Shown here piece by piece: positions 11,309 through 23,300 of a stretch of 64,000 nucleotides of DNA. The notes below the pieces were generated by a model. The model did no database searches. It was not told the DNA's origin and saw only the letters and a program-made list of their open reading frames with translations. How positions within the stretch are numbered: position 1 is the first letter of the stretch; each line of letters starts with the position of its first letter. The stretch is from positions 1-64,000 of the forward strand of contig JAGFNX010000052.1 of the NCBI GenBank assembly GCA_017657125.1. Direction: 5' to 3'. This DNA is from Scopulariopsis brevicaulis (taxonomy: Eukaryota; Ascomycota; Sordariomycetes; Microascales; Microascaceae). The position numbers and the translations under genes were made by a program.

Positions 11309-13275
11309 TCAGCTGTTGAAGGAGGGAGTGTTGAGAGCCAGACCCATGGTGCAGCCGCCAAGAAGGCCGGCCATCGGGACGGTGATGAACCAGGACAGGA
11401 TGACAAGGAAGACTCGGTGCCAGTTAACGGCTCTCAACTTGCCGTTGCAAAGACCGACCCCAATAGTAGCGCCTGTGATGCACATAGTCGTTGACACGGG
11501 CAGGCTGTACTGCGAGAAGATCATGACCGTGATGGCGGCACCCATCTCCATAGAGGAGCCTCGACTAGGTGAGTGATATGTGATCTTGTTACCCATAACT
11601 AAACTAGCAATTAGAATTGTGTCATTTTCGGTAAATTCCAATAACTTACCCTTCATAATATTATACCCGTAGGTCATGAAACCAAAGCAGAGAGTCAGGA
11701 CGATGACAGCAATCTGCCAGAGCGGAACTTCCTCCTCAGCAGCGGCCGGCCGGCCAGTTCTCCAAGCTGCATACATGCCAGCCCAAACACCAACAGCATT
11801 ACCGACATCATTAGCCCCGTGTGCGAAGGAGGCAGTGCAGGCCGTGATGATTTGAACGAAGGAGTACAGGAATTCGACCTCGTTTGGGTATTTAGTGGCG
11901 TGAGCATAGGTGCGCTCCATGCGCCTACCCTCGGGAGTCCCTTCGATACCAACTTGCGCGGTGTGGATGTCGTAGTGAGTTCCGTAGAGGAGAGCGATAA
12001 CTGGGTATGCTGGGATACGCTTCATTATAGCCACGACATTGTGAAGTTCGTATATAGACCCGGCTCCGATAGGGTTGTTGTGGACAACACGCATGGCCCA
12101 ACCAAGAGGGTTGTTCTTCTTACGGATGCCGGCGTGATGTTTCTCTAGATTGGCTGCAAGTAAGGCATTGTACTCGTCGTGAGTGTATTCGCGGCGAGTA
12201 GCACCCTTCTCCTGGTCATTAGAGGTAGTAGGCTGGGCAGGATGGGCTCCGTCTCCGTTCTTGTCCGACGTTTCAAGGATTGTTTGATTGTTCGTGTTGC
12301 CTTTAAGGTCGGGGTCAGAGTCGGAGTCGGAATGCTGAACAACGGCGTAGTCGGGGACCCTGGCCTCGCCGCCATCCGCGGGGGGAGGACGCTTCCAGAG
12401 AAGAGGCCCCTGGACAAAGTCCCACCATCTCAGGGTGTTGTCCTTCTTGATGACCTTTGCGTGGACGAAGGGCAAGAAGAAGAGACCAGAAAGGAAGAAA
12501 AGACCCCAGCCGACACCAAGTGTGACCGCGGCGACGTACCAGGCAGGTTTGTCATCGAGACCCAGCTTGGGAGATCCCTTGTAAACGACAGTCAGGGTGC
12601 AGATAGTGCCGGCGATCAGGAAGAACACGGGGGAGGTCCACACAGCCCAAGGGAGGGGGTCCCTACGCATATGGACAAGGACCTTGATAAGCATGAAGAT
12701 GATGGCGCCAAAGCAGGCGGAGGCGGCGGGAGCCATTAGAAGACCAGCGAAAATGGCAGCAACACCGCTACCCCCATTCCAGGCCCACTGGACACCCTGG
12801 GCGCCTCCGGTCGCGATACCGACGCCAACCAGCGACGAGACGAGCGCGTAGGTGGACGAGACGGTAATGTTGTTGCGACTGCAAAACATGACCCAGGTGC
12901 CGGCTCCAGTGGCAGCACACGCAAAGGCCAGAAGCTGAACGCCAGCGTTCCCCTGGAAAGACTCGGCGGATATAATGCCCGACTTGATCGTCGAGGCCGT
13001 CCGGGCACCGACCGTGAGGGCACCAATCAGTTCGAAAGTGAAGGCGCAAGCCATGGCCATGCGATAGGAGATGGACCGCGAGGATACACTGGTCGCCCAC
13101 GAGTTGGCAACATCATCTACAAAACACATACGTTAGATATACATTAACTTCACCGAGAAAACTCGATGCGGGCGGTAGCCGGCCTGATCGACTTACTGGC
13201 GCCATTGTTGAAGGCCTCTAGGAGGGCAAAGATGGTCCCTAGCGCAAAGATGTAGGTATACTCGTGGAGGACCAT
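11309..13275 (-). CDS. pho-4: Sodium/phosphate symporter, PHO-4/PHO89 type
   Basis: High-affinity Na+-coupled phosphate uptake protein of the PiT family (SLC20), plasma membrane, 611 residues. Exon 1 is 13197-13275 and ends in the PiT signature start FNNGAND, completed across the 80-nt intron. The long second part carries a 51-nt intron at 11599-11649 that is in frame and stop-free. Removing it joins GYNIMK to VMGNKITYHSPSRG, matching the family. The second PiT signature is SFAHGANDVGNAVG. A charged loop at about residues 245-345 separates the two membrane halves. The C-terminal half has SLPVSTTMCITGA. A TATA box lies about 115 bp upstream and two CACGTG sites about 220 and 300 bp upstream. 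Confidence 0.94.
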
Positions 13276-13389
13276 TGCGAGTTGTCTTGCAAGTCCCTGT
13301 CGTTCGTGATTGACTTGCTGGGTGCAATTCCGCCGTCCGATTCGTTGCGCATCGAGAAGAGATCAACTGCAAGACAGATACGGCAGCGG

Positions 13390-13400
13390 TTATATATATA
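13390..13400 (-). promoter_or_regulatory. TATA box of the phosphate symporter
   Basis: A run of alternating TA reads as TATATATATAA on the minus strand, about 115 bp before the symporter ATG at 13275. This is a typical position for a TATA element in a fungal promoter. Confidence 0.6.
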
Positions 13401-13496
13401 TGCTCTAAGACCCGCTCTAACATGGAAATGTCTCGCCGGGTCGATATTTCGAGACTCTTTCCTTTCCAATGGCCGTTGAGCCGCCTTCGCCGATGG

Positions 13497-13502
13497 CACG
13501 TG
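13497..13502. promoter_or_regulatory. CACGTG site, probable NUC-1/Pho4 binding site (proximal)
   Basis: Palindromic E-box CACGTG, followed by T on the plus strand, about 222 bp upstream of the symporter start. Pho4 in yeast and NUC-1 in Neurospora activate phosphate-starvation genes, including PHO89 and pho-4, through this core. Binding here is inferred. Confidence 0.6.
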
Positions 13503-13570
13503 TTGCCAAGCCGGAGCCCGGCCGGCTGTTTCCCCATATTGTCGCGTTTAGTACCTACGCGTCTAAAGCC

Positions 13571-13576
13571 CACGTG
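13571..13576. promoter_or_regulatory. CACGTG site, probable NUC-1/Pho4 binding site (distal)
   Basis: Second exact CACGTG, 74 bp further from the symporter start than the first. The pair makes chance occurrence less likely and fits regulation by phosphate starvation. Confidence 0.58.
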
Positions 13577-14554
13577 CGCCCAGCAGCTACAGCTGTTTGT
13601 GTAGAGCTTTGGCATCGAGCCGTTATTCCGCGCCACACGGATCGGACGGCACTGCTAGAAGAACGGCCCGATCCATCAGTGTTCATTTGAATCGATTTCG
13701 CCGGGTAACGGCGTGACGCCAACAGCTCCTTTCCTTTTCTGTTTACCGAGTGGAATTTCGGTCACCTCGATTAGGAAGGGTGTCACAAAGGACCCGGCCT
13801 AGCTGTTTAAAATAGCGGTTTCCGGCTTGCTAAGCAAGCGCTGGGCGCCCGCCCCGTCCGCGCTCCACCCAGCGTGGAAGAGTTGTCCTGGTTAAACAAG
13901 ATGGCTTATTAGGCGGCGCGCCGCGGATAGGCTCCCTTATTAGAACTGGCTGGGATAGGCTGGGGTAGGACGCGTGGCCCGAGGCAGAGGGGAGGAAGAG
14001 GCCGCACGTAGGTCACTGTCCCGCCGGTGCCACACGACCAGCCGATGGCGTTTCTAACGTACGGGATAGCCTGATTCTAGGGGGGCGACCGCATGGAACC
14101 CCGGAAGCCGATTCCGCAGCCGTCGCCGACACCGTCGAGTCTTAGCTGAAATGACACTATCGTGGTTGTTAACACGGTCGCCCAGCACATCCTCGACTCC
14201 TAGATAGAGAGCCCGAATGTAATGATCGTGCTCTACGCCGCCCTCTAAGGCAGAATCGGGACATTCCTTCGACGGCTTCCTTCATGGCAACGTAAACCCT
14301 TCCATGGCGACTTACAGTACCATCAGGGCGGAGAAAAATTACCCCGCGTGGCCCTACGAGAACACGACAAGTTTACGGAAGATAACTAAATCGACAACAA
14401 GCACTTTGATAAGCACGGCATGAAGCCCTGCTCCGGGCTTTGCTTCGGTTTAAGCTACACGACCGTTCAATACCAGCATCTCAACATTAAAACCAATAGA
14501 TGACAGAGCCGGTCTGTCCCGCTAAGAGGGAGAGGGCTGCCAGTGGTCGCGAGC
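13577..14554. other. Intergenic with faint decayed coding signal
   Basis: No intact gene is present. Between about 14230 and 14520 one plus-strand frame stays open except for two stops and reads as plausible protein (for example REHDKFTEDN, then IDNKHFDKHGMKPC). This could be the remains of the element to which repeat copy B belongs. No family was recognised. Confidence 0.3.
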
Positions 14555-15115
14555 CTCTAGTATTACAGCCGATACGGAGTATTAACTTAGATTAGATTTC
14601 TACTTTATTGATGTCGTGTCGACGTCTGTGTCGGTTATTAGGCGGAATAGCAAGGGCGGTATCAAAGCCGAAAGAACAATTGGAACAATTATAACGAGCC
14701 GCGTATAGGCGCTCACACGACACTGGTGCCAGGCCGATAGCGACGGACAGGGGCCCTCCGGGCTCGGTTCTATAGGGTCTCTAACCTCTCGGTCCTCTTA
14801 CCACCGAGCCGGTGTGTCGGTGGAAATCGTAGCTTCGGTCGTGTCCTTCTACTATTAGGGATTAGTTTGACCCGAGCCCGGCCGGCAGACCTTAGTAGTA
14901 GCTTTTACGTTGCGTCGTAGGGTTACAAAAAATGGACATTCCCCAAGGTTAGAGTTGTATTCGCATTCGGATGCGAAAACTCGAGACGTTCCTACTGGTG
15001 CTAACCCCGCACCTTTACCGAGGAGGCCTAAGCACGATCGTCTTCCCTAGGACTTCTCTGAGCATCCACGGATACCAACGCTATCGTGGGTCGCGGGGAG
15101 AGCTCATCTGCGTCG
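14555..15115 (+). repeat. Diverged dispersed repeat, copy B
   Basis: Partner of copy A at about 10220-10750, in the same orientation, with substitutions throughout. Its left end contains TACGGAGTATTAAC, a motif frequent at fungal LTR ends. The two copies flank the phosphate symporter at 1.1-1.3 kb on either side. No coding capacity remains. Confidence 0.6.
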
Positions 15116-16037
15116 ATCGTAGGGTGGAACCGGGGGCACAGTACCGATATTTAGCGAAATGAATAGCAGATAAAGTATGTTACCGATGGTGCCAAATCTA
15201 GGAGATTGCTCAAAGGGCCCTTAAGCGAGCTCCCGGAGGCCGGTGTTGTGATTGGACGGGTATCGCGCCAAAGCTTCAGCCGGCTCGAGTTCTCCAAGAG
15301 CTCGGCCCTTTGTACCGCCGCGCTAGTGTAACTACCGGGCCATTAGCTGCAGGGTTACGTCGCATCAAACGCCGCCCTGTCACTCACGTAGGTTTTGTAG
15401 GGAAAGGCCCCTTATAGCAGTATTGATCTGTCTCTAGGAACATCGGTCCTCCGGAGACTCGTTGGTTTGTGGCCAAAGGAACCGAGTTCTTCTCAGTGTA
15501 CCCAGGGAGATTTTGCTCCTGGTATTACACCATACGTATCGCTACATCTATAACACGACCCCGTCAAAGTTATCGGCCGGCAGATGGAGCGGGGTAACTG
15601 CCGGGCCTGGCTGGAAGGATCCCCTGTGCCGGGGTTACCTTGGTTTGCCAAGCTGTCTCGGTCCCAGCGAGGTGCATGTGGGCGAAGCGTGGATTGGCTG
15701 TCTTCGCCAACGACCTTTCCCGTCCGGGTATAGATAGTCACGCGAATCAGCTCCAGATAATAGCGCTTCACATCCCCACGGGGTAAATGCGTGCACAAGC
15801 TGCCTAATCGGGACGATCATGGCAATGGCATCGGCCTATCCTCGCCCGACGCTACACCGAGGGACTCGGCGTCTCTCGCGATCCCCGCATCTCGCCATGA
15901 GTAGTGTGGCATAATACGTCAAGGTTTTCCACAATGATATCCACCGTCCCCCGTAAGAGGTCAGCTTGACCAGCGCCTCCATCTATATCCCCATTCCGCA
16001 CCTTTAAAAGCTTTCCTTGGCCGAGCCTCACGCAGCA
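15116..16037. other. Intergenic, promoter side of the second sugar transporter
   Basis: No gene was seen. The final 80 bases before the next start contain CTATATCC and TTTAAAAG, either of which could serve as the core promoter of the transporter. Confidence 0.4.
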
Positions 16038-17884
16038 ATGGCCGACAGGATCATCGAGAAGCCGGCGGCCGGGGCGCGGCGCGATGATGAGATCGAGAAC
16101 GCCGAGAACCCCAAGGGCCTCGCCGTCGAGGCAGCGGCGAAGGGCCAGGGCGTATCTGGCTATGAGACGCTGTCGCTCTGGGAGACGGTGAAAACGTTCA
16201 AGGTCAACACGGCGTACTGTTTCCTCGTGGCGTTTAGTGCCGCGACGGATGGTTACCAGATCGGGTTCGTCCGCTGCCCCATTAGCCCATCGTCCTGGGA
16301 GTTCTCGTGACTAATATCCAGGCCCCAGAATGAACGGCAACGTCATCGCCAACCCGGGCTTCGTCCGCCAGTTTTCCACGGCAATCAACGACGAGGGCGA
16401 GCCTGTCCTCGCGTCCCCCGTCCTCAGCGCCTGGAGCTCCATCATGTCCGTGGGCCAGATCATCGGCATGACGACTCTCCCCTTCCTATCAGACCGATTC
16501 GGCCGAAAGGTCGCCATGTACTGGTACTGGTTCATACTTGCGTGCAGCGTCCTCTGCGAGAGCGTAGCGCGCGAGTGGCCCGTGTGGTTGATTGGGAAGT
16601 TACTAGCCGGCGTCGGTGTGGGATGTCTACAGTCCACGGTGCCTACGTACATCACGGAGGTCGCACCGGTGAGAATTCGCGGCGGTCTTCTTATGTGCTA
16701 TAGCTTCTGGTTCACACTCGGAAACTTCTTCGCGCCGGTGGCACTCAAGGTGCTGGCGGACCAGGACCCGTACAACTACCTGACCCCCGTGTATACACAG
16801 TGGTCGCAGATCGGCCTAATGCTCCTCGTCTATCTCGTTGTCCCCGAGTCGCCCACTTGGTGCGTCAACGCCGGGAAACTGGACCGCGCGAGGGCCGCAC
16901 TACGGACTCTACACCGCGGTGTGGAGGGCTATGACGAAGAGCAGCATGTGCAGCTCCTCGTCCTAGCGATCGACCACGAGCGTGCCGTAGCAGCAGAGCA
17001 GCGCCGCGAGAAGTGGTACGCCATCTTCAAGGGGACAGACGGGCTGCGGACCGTGATAGCGCTGTGGACGCTCATGTCCCAGCAGTTCATCGGGCTGACG
17101 CTGTTCTCGACGTTTGCGTCGTACTTTTTCCAGCAGGCGGGGGTGGAGGATCCGTTCCAGGCTACGTCTATCACCTCGGGGATCAACCTCGCGGCGTGCG
17201 TCGTGTCGATTGTGATTGCGGATAAGGTTGGCCGGCGGAGGATTTCGTGTAGTGGGACGACGCTTGCGTGGTTTATGACTGCCGCGGTTGGTATACTGGG
17301 CGTCGCGCCGCAGGTGAAGGCCACGAACTACCTTTTCATCTTTTTCGCTTGCCTATGGAGTAAGTATTCGAGCTTTTCCACACCGTCCGAGTTTTCTATC
17401 TTCTACCCGTTTAGAGTATCTTGTCTAACTTGTCTCTTTAGATATTGGTATGACGGTCAATGGAGCGACAGGATGGGGCTTCATTGGCGAGATTTCGTCT
17501 CAGCGTCTGAGGGCTTACACAGCCGGTTTTGGTGCAGCCTCGACCTGCGTCGCCGGCGTTGTCATGAACGTTCTGGTACCTTACATGGTAAACACCGATG
17601 AGTGGGGATGGGGGCTCAAGACGGGCTGGTTCTACGCCGGCCTGGGACTCCCGTTTACTGTAGCGATGTGGTTCTTGATTCCCGAGACGGCCGGGTACGC
17701 CTTTCCCAAAATTTCTAAAGATGAGCTGAATGATATGCTGACCTTTCCCTCGAATAGGCGCTCTGCGGCGGAGCTCGACGAGCTGTTTGAGCGCAAGGTG
17801 AAGCCTTGGCGGTTCCACAAGACGAAGACGGCGACGCAGCGAATCGTCGAGGTAAATCAGGCTGATGCGGAGGAGAGGCTGTGA
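16038..17884 (+). CDS. MFS sugar transporter, maltose/alpha-glucoside permease-like
   Basis: Twelve-helix sugar porter of 566 residues in three exons: 16038-16264, 16329-17359 and 17442-17884. The cytoplasmic N terminus of about 60 residues precedes helix 1 (YCFLVAFSAATDGYQIG). Motifs are DRFGRK after helix 2, PESPTWCV before the central loop, DKVGRRR after helix 8, and PETAGYAF at the end of helix 12 in place of PETKG. Length and motifs resemble fungal MAL-type permeases. The first acceptor is the second of two close AG sites because it alone restores the frame to IGMNGN. An earlier in-frame TTG is not used as the start. Confidence 0.9.
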
Positions 17885-18279
17885 AGAACGATGTGACACG
17901 TTGGAAAGCTGTGCGGACGATGATATCCATTGTGTATGGAGTAGCCGCGTACCGAAGCCCTAGATAGCCATTTCATACGTCGCTGTATTCTAGCAACTGT
18001 CCAACGCCAACGAGATATATCGCGGCGCATTGATCACACTTTCCTATTTGACCTATATATTAACTTCACAGAATTATTCTAGTGTCGAGGAAGCCGCCGC
18101 GAAGGCGGTAAACCAGATTTACTCTCTGCACCAACCCAAGATCGTGGTACTTCAGTATTCATAAATGAGTGTATCGTAAATATAAACGAGGCCTGTCATC
18201 CGGTGACCCTTCCGTCTAACCCCTAGACCTGCCGGGGGCTTGCTCTGCGTCATAACTTGTCTTCCGAACATTCGTCCCA
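17885..18279. other. Intergenic between convergent genes, no gene seen
   Basis: Holds the 3' UTRs of the sugar transporter (plus) and the Egh16-like gene (minus). It is AT-rich around 18000-18180. No coding signal was seen. Confidence 0.5.
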
Positions 18280-19306
18280 TCAGATACGGCCACCAATCTC
18301 CATCCTCTTCCTCAGGCGATAAGCAATGGCCCTCTTCCTTGCTCCACTAGACTGCGTGAAAGCCGCCGACCCACCAAACGGCCCAGCAGCAGCCCCGTTC
18401 CTCACCCGCACGACGCACACGTTGTCCACGCCCCCCACCGTCCCGTCGCACGTCATCCCCTCGGGCATGCGGACCTCCAGGGGAAAGTCGGTGCTGGTGG
18501 CCAGGGAGAGGCCCTGGATGCCCAGGCCGGGAACGTCGCGGGTTACCTCTGCGTTCTGGAAGGCGTCGGGGTCCGTGCCGCCAGAGGTGCCGTCTACCGC
18601 CGCGTCGAGGGGACCAGCGCCGTCCTGGTTGATCTGGATGTGTTAGTTGAGGGCACCGAGGTGGAGTTGAAAGGGTTGAGCTTACTTGACGGAAGGTCAT
18701 GCTGATGGTGCCGTCATCGGCACAGGTGGGGAGCCCGTCTGACGCACCGGCACCGGCGCTTGATGAGATGCTGGACTCAGGGGGACCCTCGTCCGAACTA
18801 CCGCCCCCGCCAAAGAGGCCCCCAAGGCCGGTACGGCCACCACCACTGCTGCTGCCACCACCACTGCTGCTGCCACTATCCCCGTCATCATCGTCGTTCC
18901 CGCCCCCGAAGAACCCCCCGATAAGATCACTCAACTGCCGCTTCCTCATCTTCTTCCGCTGGGCATTGTCCGGGATATCGTCCTCGACCCCCACACTCTC
19001 ATTAGCCCCATTATTCGTCGGCGGGCCGCTCCCACTTCCCATGAAGTTGGAAATAACGTCCTCGGCCCGCACGGGGCCGTTCCCCTGCGTCCGGCCCAAG
19101 GGCCCAACATCGTCCATCTCGCGGTCGCGGATGATGGATGTGTCGGCCTGCGAGCCGCACCGGTTGGTGCTGCAGTCGCGGGGGGTGCCGTCCGCGACGG
19201 AGAGGCCGGGCATGACGACGCCGTTGGCGCCTTCGATGGAGGTGACGAGGCCGTGGGAGGAGGCGGCGGTTGCCAGGGCGGCGATGAGGGCGGTGCGGTA
19301 CAGCAT
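18280..19306 (-). CDS. Egh16-like secreted protein (DUF3129, GAS1/MAS family)
   Basis: Secreted protein of 324 residues in two exons, 18686-19306 and 18280-18633. The family includes Blumeria gEgh16 and Magnaporthe GAS1/GAS2, expressed in appressoria. The signal peptide (MLYRTALIAALATAASS) is followed by His-Gly (HGLVTSIEGANGVVMPGLSV). Conserved parts include RDCSTNRCGSQADTS, GRTQGNGPV and, after the intron, INQDGAGPL through VCVVRVRNGAAAGPFGG. Between them sits a low-complexity insert of Gly, Ser and Asp, entered by a dibasic stretch RKKMRKR that could be a Kex2 site. An upstream Met at 19351 is in frame but spoils the signal peptide. The molecular function of the family is not established. 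Confidence 0.88.
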
Positions 19307-20320
19307 GGTGGGAGGTGGAATATAAATTGGTATAGTTTGAAAGAAGAGCAACCTGTGCTTGGAGAAGTCAAAATGAAGGGTTCGGAAGAAGAGTAGGGGA
19401 AGATTTGACGAGCACAGCTCTTGATGATGAAGTGATGAGTAGTAAAGGCAAACCTATCCAAGCTGAATTCCGCGTCTTATATACACGTCGTGTAGATAAG
19501 ATGTCGAACATAGAGTCGGTACACTTACTCTCAGCTAAGGCTTTGCTTCCCCCTTTCCGCTCCATTGCCACGAAACAGCCACGCACCCCGAAGTGGCGAG
19601 GAAACACAATGACTGCGGCATGGGCACCAATCGCATCTCACCCGCGCCCGGCCCCGAGCAAAACGGCGAACGAGACCGGGCTCATTCACCTTGGCGCTCC
19701 CGCAAAATAGTTTCAGACCGGGGTCGACGAACGCCTCAGCCATCGCGAGCGGCGCCCTATCGGGACGAGCTCACCTCGACATGGGTAGTATGTTCCCGTC
19801 TTAAGCTCCGATTGGCGGGGAGGTCTTCGGCTGAGGCAGATCCGGGGTGTCCGTGCTGCTGTCAGGGGCAGGGGTCGGATCGCGGATCGGCGCGGGAGAT
19901 GCCGATCGTTGGAGATCCGGGTAGCACTGAGAATTAGACCTCTGTCGTTGATAGACCTTGACGCTACCACGATAGACCACCTCGACTTTAAAAAATCGAA
20001 CACATGGAATGTTTTTTTATTTGGTTTATCTAAACAAACGCCGCATTTAACTAGTTAACACCATAACGACCTAACTCCCGTTTCACACGTTTCGAACTTG
20101 CCGAGAGCCGCTGCACGGACGGGGCCGTCTTCCAACGGCCTGAAACACCCACAAATTTCCTCATTGGGAAGAGCTGGCTCCTCCCAAGCCACCGGAAGCC
20201 GCAATTGCCGGGCCGAGGCCACCCATCACGATATCGAATACGCCGCGCCACTGATGAACCCCGCAAGACTCCCCGCGATCAGGCCCTCTACGGCACGCCA
20301 AGCCCCCGCGGTGTCACACC
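19307..20320. other. Intergenic, no gene seen
   Basis: Upstream side of the Egh16-like gene and downstream side of the A-T-R reductase, both on the minus strand. A TATA-like stretch reading CTTATATACACG on the plus strand lies at 19475-19486. The tract around 19970-20060 is T/A-rich and may be the reductase 3' UTR. Confidence 0.45.
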
Positions 20321-23300
20321 TTAGAACCCCCACTGGCTGCACCAATGCTTCATCAGCTCGGGCGAAACAGGCCCCATCTCCCTCGTCGTCTTGCTGTAGC
20401 TCTTCGTCCGCGACGTCTCCATCTCGACGTGCCCGCTCGCCGAGCTCCATCCCCTATACGTATCTAGCAGTTTGACGGCCGGGTTCCGCCCCACGTCGCT
20501 GCTATCAGCCGTCTGTGACTTCTCCAGTGCGCGGACCCACTCCGTCATCGGGACCAGCTCCTTGATCCTCCCTCCGTAGAACTCCTTCACCGCAGCCGCG
20601 AGCTCGCACCAAGTCGTTTCGGAGGGGTTGACGCCGTGGAAGTACCCCTTCACGTCCTCGACGGGAACCTTGGAGGCTACGCCGGACACCTCGAGGATGA
20701 TACTGGCGACGTTCTCAATGGGGCACCAGTCAACGGTGTCCATCATCCCGAGGTCGCCGGGGAGGATACCCAGGTAGAGCGAGCTCGCGATGATGCTGGG
20801 GAGCCACTCCTGCCTGTTCCACATGCCCTTTTCGGCGAGTGGCCCCCCGATTTGGCCGACGCGTATGACTTCGGAGGGGATCCCGGATACCTCGGTCGCC
20901 TTGTCGAGAATAAGGCTGCTGACGAGCTTAGACCGGCCATAACCCGAGGATGTAATTGAAAGGTCCTCAATAGATTCCTCAGGGACTGGCCGCGCCTCTT
21001 TCCACGCGTCCACCGTCCCGATGGAAGAAATGAACGTGATGGGGACCTGCTTCTTCGCGCCGGCGCTAAAGTCGATAAGGTGCCGCACACCGCGGACGTG
21101 CGGCTCAAAGGACTCGACCGCGATGTTGAAGTTGACGGGCCACTGGTTGTGAATGACGCGGTCGACGTCTTTCTGCAGGCGGGCGTAGTCCCCCTTATCC
21201 GCTAAGCCCAGGATATCCCGCCCTAGATCGGCATGCAGGAACTCGACCTTGCTGAAATCCGTCGCCAGGCCGCGTCCAGAACTAACAACCGTCTGCCGCT
21301 CCCTCCCGTTCTCCGACCTGTTTAGGCAAATCACCTTCTTGACTGCCGGTGAAGCGCACATGAAGTCTAAGAGGTACGACCCTAGCGCCCCCGTTGACCC
21401 CGTAAGGAGAATCGTCTGCGCCTTGTGCGCGGGGTGCGGCTTCTGCGGCGCCGGCGCGGGTAGGTTCCGGGTATACCGCTCCACCTGCGTCCGCATCGCC
21501 GTGACCTCGTGCTCGCCCTCGTCCAGCCCCGCGCCCTCGTGACCGGTGTGTACGACGGACCAGAGGTAGTGCGCCAGCCTTCTTGGTGTGGGGTTCCCGT
21601 AAATCACACGGGTAGCAAGCGCATCAGCACTAGCATGAATACCCGCACTCTCCAGACTCGCGCGAAGGAGCCGCGACGCGTTGATGACCTGCATAGAATC
21701 CACACCACCGTGGAAGAAGTCCGTGTCGGGATCCAACGGCGCAGCGACGGCCTTTGCGCGGAAGATGTTCGTCACGGAGCCGACGAGGGCGTCTTCGGAG
21801 GAGAGGTCGAGCTTCACGGCCTCCGAGACGGACGCCTGCCCCGCCTTGTCGTAGATCTCGTCGATCTCGGCCTGGTATTGCTTCAGGGTGCCAGAGCGCT
21901 GGATCGTGCCCTTTGCGGCGCGCATGAAGGGCTTGTCGGGTTTCGATATGGCGATGAACTTGCGGCCGATCTGTCCGTGTGCAACGGTCTCCTCGTTGAC
22001 CTTGACGACCTTGGACCAGACGGAGTCGATCAGCTCTTGTTCCTCCTTTTTATTCTGCGGCTGTTTTCGCAGCTCAATGATTAGTGCGGGCTGGAACCGG
22101 TTCGCGCCCACGACGAGCGCCCCCTGTACGTTCGGGTGCCCCATGACGATACCCTCAATCGTAACGGGGTTCAGCTTCTCGCCGTTCGAAAACACAATGA
22201 CGTCGTCCGCGCGGGCATGGTAGAGCCAGTGGTCCGGGAGCGTTGGGTGCTTCCTATACAGGTCTTTGGTGCTAATCTCCTTGAGGTCTGGGAAGGTATA
22301 GAAGAAGCCCTGTAGCCCTGGATCCTCGTCCTTACGTACTATGACCTGCTCGTAAACTTCCGGATCCTCGGCCGTTTGGCGCCAGTCGCAGCCGAAGATG
22401 TCCGAGTTGATGATAAACCACTGCCACATCTTTCGGCTGGGCTGCCAGTACAGCGGGAAGGGCATGAATCTGGAGGGGCTATTAGCTTCTAGGCGGCTCG
22501 TGTTGAGGCGCGGTGGGGGGGAGAGGCGGGGCTTACTCTGTGGCGGATATAAAGTTCTCGAGGGCGACTCCGTTCTCTACGAGCTTGTCTCCAACATCCC
22601 GGGAGAGGTTTCCTGAAACGCTGTTAGCTGCGAAAAGAGATAGGGGTTCAGATCAGACTCACCTCCGCCGAAAGCGACCATGTTCAGACTCGCTAGCACG
22701 TCCATACTCTCCTTGGACTGGCTCAGCTCCTCGAGGAGGATCGGCGGCAGGATCATGCCGTCGGCCTTGAAGTTCTCGAGGCACTCAAGCACGAGGTCGG
22801 AGGATAGGGGGCGCCCGGGGACGGAGAGGCCGACGGGTGTGTCCCAGAAGAGCGTGGTGGTGACGGTCACGTAGAGGCCCGCCGCGTGGAAGAGGGGCAC
22901 TAAGATGCGCCGTCAGCAAAGACAATACGACGACAATGCGATGAGATCAGGGGGAGGGCCTCGCTTACTAGGATCGAACATCACCTTCGTCATGTCTGCC
23001 CACGCCTTCGTCAAGATAGGCAATCCATGCCACTCGGGCAAGTTATGATACGCATCACTGATACAGAGCATTCCCTGCCTCGCAACAATGGGCTTCGGCA
23101 GCCCCGTGCTCCCGCTCGTGTGCAGTACCACGAACGGGTCCCACCGTGCCTCGTCAAACGTCTTGTTGTAAGGGAAGTGGGGCACCTTTTCTTCTGAAAA
23201 CCACTGGTCCGTAGCGCTGACCATTATGGCGCCCATATCGCGCTCCTGGAGCCACGGCTGCACGACGTTGCGGAAGGAGGCGTCGAACCAGATTGTGTTG

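Noticed and set aside
16017..16040. Upstream TTG start for the second sugar transporter
   Set aside because: Fungal nuclear genes rarely start at TTG; an ATG follows seven codons later in the same frame.
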